Origin: Paludibacteraceae bacterium
GTDB taxonomy: Bacteria > Bacteroidota > Bacteroidia > Bacteroidales > Paludibacteraceae
Direction of reading: 5' to 3'
Assembly (NCBI GenBank): GCA_017391525.1
Contig: JAFOYE010000021.1
Span: forward strand, 1 to 58,416
DNA length: 58,416 nt
Shown here one piece after another: positions 8,005 to 14,576 of the stretch. How positions within the stretch are numbered: position 1 is the stretch's first letter; each line of letters starts with the position of its first letter. The position numbers and the translations under genes are program-made. Below the pieces are notes generated by a model. It worked only from the letters and a program-made list of their open reading frames with translations, made no database searches and was not told where the DNA came from.

Positions 8005-8097
8005 AACATCTATGATACCCCATTGCTCATTGGTATTTGCTATTTATTTCTATGTTTGTTATTGTCTTTTTGCAAAAAAATGATTTGTATGAAAAAG

Positions 8098-8847
8098 TTA
8101 TCCCCACTTATAGTTTTTAATTAATTCTTGTAATTCTTCATAGTCTTTTAGTTTCGTTTTTTGTAATTTCAGAGAAAGTCCTCCAATATTCAAAAATGAT
8201 ATTTTTTCTACATCTTGTATAATATTCTTTATTGATTGTAGAGTAATAATATCTTCTCCTAATACATAAACACAAGTTATTGCATCAGATATGTCAAGTT
8301 CTTGGCATTCCTTACTTATTAAACGATATTCGTTTTCGTATTTCCAGTGCCAATGTTTGGTAAAAAAAAGATTATTCCTATTTTCTACTACAAACAAATT
8401 GGCTGCATTTTCCAATTCAGCATTAACTCCGCAGACATGCGTAGGTAGTATATTTGTTCTATATGAAACTTTCTTTCTGAATACCTTATAACCCTTAGGA
8501 AACTTAATCTTTGAACTATCAATTTCTATACAAACACCACTTCGTTGATGGTCTCTTGCATATTGTCCCCATAACATAGGAGAAGCGAAGCCTTCACATC
8601 TCTTAGTTCCTAGAGAGAAACTTATTTGTCGATATTGTTCAATCTCTTTAAAAACCTCTTGAGAGAATTTTTTTAATACTCCTAAAGGATATTTCTTACC
8701 ATTGTATTCTTTACTCTGTTGAGAATAGTGGTAAATTTTCTCTCTTTCGTATATATCGTTACAATTCGTCCATGTCGAAAACTTTAGTTTTTGTTGTATC
8801 CAGATTGAACAAAAATTGGCGAAAGTAGTATAATGATACAATTTCAT
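8098..8847 (-). CDS. DUF2971-family protein
   Basis: The 249-residue soluble protein matches the DUF2971 pattern. It opens with KLYHYTTFANFCSIW, has a 'TNCNDIYER' turn, a central CFS-like strand (QISFSLGTKRCEGFASPMLW) and then GQYARDHQRSGVCIEID. The biochemical function of the family is not established, although members are common in defence neighbourhoods. Composition is AT-rich, unlike the flanking genes, and it sits about 100 bases downstream of a restriction-modification pair on the same strand. It may therefore be a third component of that mobile island. I assign no activity. Confidence 0.75.
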   Translation of the reverse strand: MKLYHYTTFANFCSIWIQQKLKFSTWTNCNDIYEREKIYHYSQQSKEYNGKKYPLGVLKKFSQEVFKEIEQYRQISFSLGTKRCEGFASPMLWGQYARDHQRSGVCIEIDSSKIKFPKGYKVFRKKVSYRTNILPTHVCGVNAELENAANLFVVENRNNLFFTKHWHWKYENEYRLISKECQELDISDAITCVYVLGEDIITLQSIKNIIQDVEKISFLNIGGLSLKLQKTKLKDYEELQELIKNYKWG

Positions 8848-8875
8848 CTATTGATTCGGTGTGGTATTATTTGAT

Positions 8876-8945
8876 TCCGAAAAAATAACTTAAGGGGGTG
8901 AATTTTTACTCAGTATGTGTTAAGCTTTTGTTCTATTTTTCGGAT
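8876..8945. repeat. Inverted repeat bracketing the DUF2971/restriction-enzyme spacer
   Basis: TCCGAAAAAATA near 8876 and TATTTTTCGGA near 8934 are reverse complements apart from one extra A, with about 46 bases between them. It could be a hairpin ending the restriction-modification transcript or a remnant repeat. Confidence 0.3.
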
Positions 8946-8949
8946 TTCC

Positions 8950-9702
8950 TTAATGTGTAGGGGCATATATGTCAACTATTTCTGCCCAACGTGGAAAGCT
9001 TAGTTTTTTTTCATAGAACTTTTCGTAACTAGCCGTTATGCGTTGTCGCCAACTTGGAGCATCCGCATGTGTTTCACGATTTTGATAAATAGTCTCTTCA
9101 ATGGCAGCTAAGAAATGTGCTTCAGATTCAAAGATAGGAAACCTCGTAGCTTTACCATACCATTTTGCAGGTCGTATTTTGTGAACCATTCCTTGTTTGA
9201 TTTGAAGATTCAGAGGCCATACTACTTCATGCCCTTTTTTTCCTGATTTCATAGCACGTGAAATTTCCCATACCTTCTTAATCCAAACATGTTTGATTGT
9301 AACATCACCATTTTCATTCATTTCGTAACCGAAAATCAGATATGTCACATCAAGCATCCAAGGTTTTTGTGCAATTTCTTGCTCATACATTCTAAAATCT
9401 GCAATATCAAATCCTGGTGATGCCTTATAATTGAACGCTTTTATTTCCATGAGGTTATGTCGCTTATCATCAGGATCGAGATAAAAATCAGGTGGCATTT
9501 GAGTGTTATCGTTCAGAGCATACTCTACATTATTCTTTTTAAGCCATCCTTCTACCCATTCCTGCATGATATTACCAACAACATCGCGTTGGCGCACAAT
9601 AATTTCTATGTTGGCTAGATTAAATGTGATTTGACCTTTTGATGATAGAATTTTATCATCATTAATCAGTTTGTCATAGACTTGTTGGGCTGTTAACTTC
9701 AT
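8950..9702 (-). CDS. Type II restriction endonuclease, PD-(D/E)XK fold
   Basis: The 250-residue product is the likely restriction partner of the adjacent C5 methyltransferase. Its ATG lies four bases after the methyltransferase stop, so the two are translationally linked. A PD-(D/E)XK nuclease motif is visible: Pro71-Asp72 (PPDFYL), then Glu86-Ile-Lys88 (LMEIKAF). The N-terminus (MKLTAQQVYDKL and, further on, GNIMQEWVEGWL) reminds me of the NgoBV/NlaIV group, which cuts GGNNCC, but I cannot confirm that assignment or the site. Low GC content relative to flanking genes suggests horizontal arrival. Confidence 0.8.
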   Translation of the reverse strand: MKLTAQQVYDKLINDDKILSSKGQITFNLANIEIIVRQRDVVGNIMQEWVEGWLKKNNVEYALNDNTQMPPDFYLDPDDKRHNLMEIKAFNYKASPGFDIADFRMYEQEIAQKPWMLDVTYLIFGYEMNENGDVTIKHVWIKKVWEISRAMKSGKKGHEVVWPLNLQIKQGMVHKIRPAKWYGKATRFPIFESEAHFLAAIEETIYQNRETHADAPSWRQRITASYEKFYEKKLSFPRWAEIVDIYAPTH

Positions 9703-9706
9703 ACAT

Positions 9707-10993
9707 TTAATAATTAAGAGTTTCTAATAATCTTCCAGCAACAGCTTTAATAACTGGTACTGCTACCGTATTTCCTAACAAATCAAATCCCTCTCTTTGA
9801 GAAATGTCAAATTTGAAGTCTTCAGGATAGCCAAATAGTCGCAACCCTTCTCTATGGGTTAAACATCTTAAGACACCATTGTCAAGGACATATAATTTAT
9901 TCATGTCCATTGCAACGAGTGTGGGCGCTATATCATTAGGATCTAAAATTTTACTAATTTCAAAACTTAATTTTCCTGCTACAATATTATATCCTTTAGG
10001 TTTCGTTGTGTCGTATTCTCTTCTTGTCACCTCTTGTCCATTAGTGTTTTTAGAAATGACTTTTTTCTTAGGATGTTCATATACTAAATAACCCAACTGT
10101 ACAAGGTTATTGAGGCGATCTGCTAAATTTTTATCTTGTGCGAATGATTGTATCATCTGGAGCGTCAATGGCATACCATCCATCCAATCAATACCATATT
10201 GCTCTGCCCATTGATGTTTCCGCCTTTCTGTAAGTATTTTGTTCAATAATTGTCTATCTTCTGCGGAGATTTCCCCCTTTAGACCGATATCCCAGCTATG
10301 TATATTATTTTGTCCTCCTCTTTTATCTTTAATAGATTTTCCATACAATTCCTTATCGGAGAAATGTTGCAGTAGTTTATTTGCAAAAGTGGAGTTAGAA
10401 GCTTTAACGCCTTGTTCAAATATATCACTTAATTTTGAACTACTTTTCTGAAAATCTAGAAGAGAGACAGATGCTTTTTGTGAACCTACTATATAAATCC
10501 TTTTTCTATCTTGTGGTATACCAAAATCTTTAGCATTTAATACTCGATAAGAAACATGGTATCCAGCATCTAATAAATGATGAATTATAGTTTCAAGAGT
10601 CTTTCCTTTATCATGATTTACTAATCCCTCAACGTTCTCTAAAATGAATCCCTTGGGCTTTTTGGCTAATATTATGCGCTCTACTTCAAAGAATAAAGTA
10701 CCACGGGTATCTGCAAAACCTTCTCGTTTTCCTGCGCTACTGAACGCTTGACATGGAAATCCTGCGCAAAGAATATCAAAATCAGGAATTAGATTTGCAT
10801 CAATTGAACATATATCGCCATAAATAATCTCATCAGGATGATTTTGCTGAAGAATTTTGATTGCAGCTGGCTTTATTTCAGATGTAAATACACACTCTGT
10901 CTGCATGCCTAATTCTTGACATGCCAACTCAAGTCCTTTGCGAATGCCACCCATTCCTGCAAATAGGTCTATGAAACGTACTTTAGATATCAT
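9707..10993 (-). CDS. DNA (cytosine-5) methyltransferase, type II
   Basis: The enzyme methylates cytosine in the recognition site of the linked restriction enzyme. From the chosen start the product is 428 residues. Motif I FAGMGG is at 11-16, motif IV GFPCQAFSSAG has catalytic Cys81, motif VI is ENV at 119-121, and motif VIII is QDRKR at 161-165. A target-recognition region follows, then motif IX (RCLTHREGLRLFGYP) and motif X (LLGNTVAVPV). The frame is open up to an ATG at 11155, but the promoter at 11011-11043 puts the transcript start inside that extension. The extension is also unrelated to the family, so I start at 10993. Confidence 0.93.
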   Translation of the reverse strand: MISKVRFIDLFAGMGGIRKGLELACQELGMQTECVFTSEIKPAAIKILQQNHPDEIIYGDICSIDANLIPDFDILCAGFPCQAFSSAGKREGFADTRGTLFFEVERIILAKKPKGFILENVEGLVNHDKGKTLETIIHHLLDAGYHVSYRVLNAKDFGIPQDRKRIYIVGSQKASVSLLDFQKSSSKLSDIFEQGVKASNSTFANKLLQHFSDKELYGKSIKDKRGGQNNIHSWDIGLKGEISAEDRQLLNKILTERRKHQWAEQYGIDWMDGMPLTLQMIQSFAQDKNLADRLNNLVQLGYLVYEHPKKKVISKNTNGQEVTRREYDTTKPKGYNIVAGKLSFEISKILDPNDIAPTLVAMDMNKLYVLDNGVLRCLTHREGLRLFGYPEDFKFDISQREGFDLLGNTVAVPVIKAVAGRLLETLNY

Positions 10994-11010
10994 AGTCTTA
11001 ATTTCATTGT

Positions 11011-11043
11011 GCAAAGGTACTACTTTTTTTTGAGATAAACAAA
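11011..11043 (-). promoter_or_regulatory. Promoter of the methyltransferase-restriction operon; decides the start codon
   Basis: On the minus strand TACCTTTGC (11019-11011) has TTTG starting at 11043, exactly 24 bases upstream. Transcription would begin around 11005, only a dozen bases before the ATG at 10993, giving a nearly leaderless message. A start at 11155 would lie upstream of the promoter. Confidence 0.8.
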
Positions 11044-11339
11044 TGTTTGGTGATTTTTGTATAGAAGAAGGTGTAATATAAGTACATGGACTCTCCGTTT
11101 GTGTGAGATAGCCAAATTCTGCAAAAGGGATAAATAATGATTGAGCAGTAGCCATAAGTGTAGTTTTTAGGAGTTAAACATACGGTTTTTGTGAATTCGG
11201 GTGCAAAGGTAGTGTGTCAAACTGCTAAAACTTGTCAGTATGTGAAGAAGAATACACTTTTTTTGCGGAAAAGTGCATTTTTTGTGTTTATTGGGTGTGA
11301 AACGCAATAAAAAATGAGCAGGAAATGCGCAACAAGGAG

Positions 11340-11445
11340 TAAATCTTTTTAGGAATGGTGTAAACCTTTTCAGGAAAATAGTCAATAGTTTTAGGATATG
11401 GGTCAACCTTTTTAGGAATAGGGACAACTTTATTAGGTTCTCAAT
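11340..11445. repeat. Degenerate ~20-22-bp tandem repeats (TTTTTAGGAAT type)
   Basis: Five successive units begin with TTTTTAGGAA, TTTTCAGGAA, TTTTAGGATA, TTTTTAGGAA or TTTATTAGG and end in variants of GTCAACC/GTAAACC. A short minus-strand open frame (11167-11427) reads through them as repeated FLKRFTP-like words. I regard it as a by-product of the repeats. The remaining intergenic sequence from 11044 to 11867 shows no gene; 11461-11520 is GTCGG/CTCGG-rich. Confidence 0.65.
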
Positions 11446-11598
11446 CTTAAGAAAAGTGCTTCTTTATTCATAAGGTGTTCTGTCGGAGTTCGCTCGGTCG
11501 TCTCCCGCTCGTCGGTCGGTAAAATTAGGTAAGGTATAAGAGAGGTGAAAGAGACGACAATCTTAACAAAACGCACATTTTGTGATTTGGCGTTCTTA

Positions 11599-11635
11599 GG
11601 TTCATCCTTGGTTCGTCCTTGGTTCTTCCTTGGTC
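11599..11635. repeat. 11-bp tandem repeat (GGTTCnTCCTT x3)
   Basis: GGTTCATCCTT, GGTTCGTCCTT and GGTTCTTCCTT follow each other exactly, ending in a partial GGTC. The 11-base period matches the array at 29111-29154, though the word differs. Confidence 0.8.
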
Positions 11636-11867
11636 TTTTACCCGAGAGGAATAGGGAAGGTACAACGGGAAGGAATCTTAAGAAATGTACGCAAATTGAT
11701 TATCCTACTCGCAGCAAACTGCTCGAGAAATCTAAACAATCTAAACTAAATACAGAGTACTCCGTAATGAATTGCTACCGCTCCTCATTTCGCTAGCGAA
11801 ACTTGTGCGCTGAATCTTCTGTAAATACCAAAGATAATGAATTGTTGTGTGAGCGAAATAAAAAAAT

Positions 11868-12881
11868 CTAAACTATTTCGTCTGCCACTTCGCTAATGAT
11901 GTTGCGGAGTTTGGATGGGGTGAGGCGATCGAAACTCTCACGGTTGGCTACAATGCCAATACCGCCCATCTCTACAGTCGCAGGAGAGAAAAGTATACGC
12001 TCTTCTTCTGGAGCGAAGAAACACTGAGGGCGGGATTCTTTTCGGAAGAAGATGACGGTATGGAACATACCGTTGTGTAGGGTTGTGTAGTGTTGTGTAG
12101 AGTGGTGTAGCGTTGTATTTTCAGCAGACAATTCTACACTATTCTGCACCATGCTACACGATTCTACACTATCGCCATTTGGCGATGGCGTGTACCACGA
12201 AACGATATTCCAACGAGGTTCGTATTCTTCGGCGTGAGAGGCGCCTGCGGTCAATGAACCTGTTTGGCTGGCTTCCTCGGGGATAGTGCCAATGGCGAGG
12301 ACTTTCTTAACGGCTGCTAAGTGGGTTTGTAGATCCACTTCTTGCACCAAGATTGCGTTGGCGTAGTTGGTGGAGAAATGATCTTCTATCGGGAGGCTGT
12401 GGCGAGGCACAGCTTGGAAATGCATATGGTCGGGGGCACTAGCTCCACACATAGGACCGTTGTAGAAAATGGTCATCTCGGGCAGTTCCTTTGCCAAGTG
12501 CAGCATAGACTCAAGGTGAGGCAATAGTTCTTGGCGTTCGTGCACGGACGACGAAACGGTGAAGTGCGGAGAGAAAATAGGGAAGGGGTTCACACGAATA
12601 TAATAGGTGTGCCCAGTAGGTGAATCCCAGTTGTGGGTGAGTTGGTGCTCCTCTACGCCATCGGGGCATAGGAAACATGCTCGTTTTTGCAAGGCTTCGG
12701 GGCTGACATCTGCCATAACGCTTCGCACACGAGCGGGGTTGAAAAACAATTTAGCGGGGAAGCCGTCGATAGTCATATCTTTGACTTCGACCTGAGATAA
12801 GGCTTGGTAATTAACGAATGCTCTCCCGTGAGAAGCAAGCTCACGGGAGAACATGTCGGATATTTGTTTGAACAAGTTCAT
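11868..12881 (-). CDS. DUF4922 protein, HIT/GalT-like nucleotidyltransferase or phosphorylase
   Basis: The 337-residue product resembles DUF4922 proteins, which share features with the HIT superfamily (galactose-1-P uridylyltransferases, nucleotide-sugar phosphorylases). Supporting motifs are RACFLCPDG near residue 67, YYIRVNPFPIFSPHFTVSS near 94-112, and GASAPDHMHFQAVPRH with His152, His154 and Gln156 in the catalytic-triad position. It may phosphorolyse or transfer a nucleotide-activated sugar; the substrate is unknown. Residues about 236-270 are encoded by the palindromic repeat at 12072-12172 and look like an in-frame insertion in a loop before the last beta segment (MFHTVIFFRK). It lies downstream of the glycosyltransferase and NagB-like genes on the same strand, a linkage I recall from Bacteroides. 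Confidence 0.78.
   Translation of the reverse strand: MNLFKQISDMFSRELASHGRAFVNYQALSQVEVKDMTIDGFPAKLFFNPARVRSVMADVSPEALQKRACFLCPDGVEEHQLTHNWDSPTGHTYYIRVNPFPIFSPHFTVSSSVHERQELLPHLESMLHLAKELPEMTIFYNGPMCGASAPDHMHFQAVPRHSLPIEDHFSTNYANAILVQEVDLQTHLAAVKKVLAIGTIPEEASQTGSLTAGASHAEEYEPRWNIVSWYTPSPNGDSVESCSMVQNSVELSAENTTLHHSTQHYTTLHNGMFHTVIFFRKESRPQCFFAPEEERILFSPATVEMGGIGIVANRESFDRLTPSKLRNIISEVADEIV
12072..12172. repeat. Palindromic 10-bp-period repeat inside the DUF4922 gene (word GTGTAG/CTACAC)
   Basis: On the + strand four units of GTTGTGTAGN (one reads GTGGTGTAGN), each 10 bases, are followed by the core GTTGTATTTTCAGCAGACAA. Four 10-base units of the reverse-complement word then follow (TTCTACACTA, TTCTGCACCA, TGCTACACGA, TTCTACACTA). 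The element could fold into a long imperfect hairpin and is translated in frame. Its core matches that of the rnfB element. Confidence 0.8.
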
Positions 12882-12886
12882 AATAG

Positions 12887-13026
12887 ATCGGGCTTGCGCC
12901 CTGTTAGACCACTGCGTTGTTAGATCATTGCATTGTTAGACCGCCGCTTTGCGGCTGTGGGATACTAGAAATCTAACATCTAACAGCGACTAGGTTGCGG
13001 TCTAATATCTAATAGCGAAGCGTTCT
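12887..13026. repeat. Palindromic repeat filling the DUF4922-glycosyltransferase spacer (word GTTAGA/TCTAAC)
   Basis: GTTAGA occurs three times at 16-base spacing on the left. Small hairpins GGGC/GCCC and CCGC/GCGG lie within. The reverse complements TCTAAC (twice) and TCTAAT (twice) lie on the right. The element occupies nearly the entire spacer. Read on the minus strand it contains GCAGTGGTCTAACA, also seen in closely similar form at 29221-29235, and its end AGCGAAGCGTTCTTA matches the end of that array. Confidence 0.75.
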
Positions 13027-13028
13027 TA

Positions 13029-14453
13029 TTACTTACCTTCGTTCATTTGGATACGTGCCTTCAACTCCCATGTACGGATACGATCTTTGTACAAGTGGTT
13101 GTTGTTCATGGTCACGATATCGCAGTTAGCATCAGAGTTGTCATCCCAACGACGGCAGTTATACACTACGTCATAGATACGACCGATTTGATACTCGCGG
13201 CTTACACGCAAACCTACTGCATAGTCCTCACCATACTTGGTAGTTGGGAAGTTGATAGTGCGGAGCATTGGGGTATAGAAACCACGTGGTGCGCCAAGAC
13301 CGTGGATACGGAGAGCATTGTTGCGACCGTTGTCTGGTGTCCACTCTTTGTGGTCGATTACTCCAGGAGGAATGAGGTTACCGTCAAAGTCGGTCAATTG
13401 GTATGTTCCAACTACCATTGCGCAGTTTTGCTCGTGGAAAGCGTCGATGAACTTTTGTACGGTGTTCTCATCGAAGTAAGTATCGTCAGAGTCCAATTGG
13501 ATAGCGAAGCGACCGCATTTCTCGTGGTGGAGCGCTACGTTCCAGTTACCACCGATAGCGTGCCAAGTCTTATCTTGAGCGATATAGGTGAGGTTGTCGT
13601 GACCCTCAGCAACGATGCTCTTGATTACATCTACAGAACCATCCTCAGAGTTGTCGTCAACAACGATTACGTTGAACTTATAAGGAGCCTTAACTACTTG
13701 GCTGAGCGCGCTCTTGATAGCGGTACCGATGGTACGAACGCGGTTCTTACATGGGATAACCACAGTAGCGTCATACTCAAAGCCCTCGCAGTTGAGATCT
13801 ACATCCTTAAAGCCAGGAGCGAGGTAACCGTTGATATCTTTGAGGTGTTGGGTAGCAGCTTGCTCCATCTCGATTTGTACGCCACGGTTCTTAGGATCTA
13901 CATAGTCGAAGTTCTTCTCGCCAGTGGTACGGTTGTCGAGCTCTACATCGTAATAGAGGTACTCGTTGATGTGCTCCAAAGCGCCCTTTTGGCTAACTTT
14001 GAGGCGGAGGTCATAGAGACCAGCGTATTGATAATCTACATCCATGCGAGCAACAGCCTCTTTGATAGCGCTAGTGCGATAGAAGAGCACTGAACCGAAC
14101 TCAAAGTCGTCGCGGATAGAACCCAATTGGTAGTCGATAACAGGAGCGTTGGTGCGAACCTCACCTACTTGGTTGAAGTGGTCTGCGTAAACCATAGCTG
14201 CCTTGGTGTCCTCGATAAGTGCCTCCATACGCTCAAGTGCGAAGAGAACGAATGAGAGGGTGGTGTACTTGGTGTAAATCAAAGTGTACTCGGTGTTAGC
14301 CTTCTCAGCGATCTCGCGAACAGTTGCTGTTGAGCGGATGTCACCGTGCAAGAAATGAATGTCTGCTACGAGCTCTTGAGCCTTCAAGTTAGCCACGGTA
14401 GCTTGTACTTGTTCCTCACTTTGGAAAGGAATAAAACATGTGATATTTTTCAT
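13029..14453 (-). CDS. Two-domain family 2 glycosyltransferase
   Basis: The 474-residue product contains two GT-A-like halves. The N-terminal half (about 1-215) lacks an obvious catalytic DXD. It has a YADHFNQVGEVR stretch and an ELDNRTTGEKNFDY region. The C-terminal half (from about 230) is a standard GT2 domain: ATVVIPCKNR, VIVVDDNSEDGS and then IQLDSDDTYFDENT with the DSDD metal-binding motif. It should transfer a sugar from a nucleotide donor; donor and acceptor are unknown. There is no signal peptide or membrane helix, so it is cytoplasmic. A TACCTTTGC box lies upstream at 14510-14518. It is flanked by the NagB-like and DUF4922 genes, which suggests a shared cytoplasmic amino-sugar pathway. 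Confidence 0.85.
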   Translation of the reverse strand: MKNITCFIPFQSEEQVQATVANLKAQELVADIHFLHGDIRSTATVREIAEKANTEYTLIYTKYTTLSFVLFALERMEALIEDTKAAMVYADHFNQVGEVRTNAPVIDYQLGSIRDDFEFGSVLFYRTSAIKEAVARMDVDYQYAGLYDLRLKVSQKGALEHINEYLYYDVELDNRTTGEKNFDYVDPKNRGVQIEMEQAATQHLKDINGYLAPGFKDVDLNCEGFEYDATVVIPCKNRVRTIGTAIKSALSQVVKAPYKFNVIVVDDNSEDGSVDVIKSIVAEGHDNLTYIAQDKTWHAIGGNWNVALHHEKCGRFAIQLDSDDTYFDENTVQKFIDAFHEQNCAMVVGTYQLTDFDGNLIPPGVIDHKEWTPDNGRNNALRIHGLGAPRGFYTPMLRTINFPTTKYGEDYAVGLRVSREYQIGRIYDVVYNCRRWDDNSDANCDIVTMNNNHLYKDRIRTWELKARIQMNEGK

Positions 14454-14509
14454 AAATTTTAATAAATAAAATGATTATTTTCAATCTTTTGTCTTTCGCT
14501 ATCCCTAGC

Positions 14510-14518
14510 GCAAAGGTA
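14510..14518 (-). promoter_or_regulatory. -7 box upstream of the glycosyltransferase gene
   Basis: TACCTTTGC is read on the minus strand about 57 bases before the ATG. A TTTG at the standard 24-base distance is missing, so only the -7 element is supported. Confidence 0.5.
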
Positions 14519-14576
14519 GTGCGAGGGTAGCAAAATGACGGTATAAAAGTCGGAGGGCAATCCTTGTTAAAAAATA

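Noticed and set aside
7871..8083. 70-residue hydrophobic plus-strand open frame between the YeiH-type and DUF2971 genes
   Set aside because: It reads like translated AT-rich spacer, contains the inverted repeat at 7979-8004 and has no promoter, so I do not call it a gene.
11167..11427. 86-residue minus-strand open frame with repeated FLKRFTP words
   Set aside because: It is produced by the ~21-base tandem repeats; it has no promoter of its own and no plausible family.
11545..11796. 83-residue plus-strand open frame
   Set aside because: It runs through the 11-base repeats and shows no conserved features or promoter.
13047..14093. 348-residue open frame opposite the glycosyltransferase
   Set aside because: The glycosyltransferase frame has clear GT2 motifs; this opposite frame is Val/Ile/Leu-rich with no domain.
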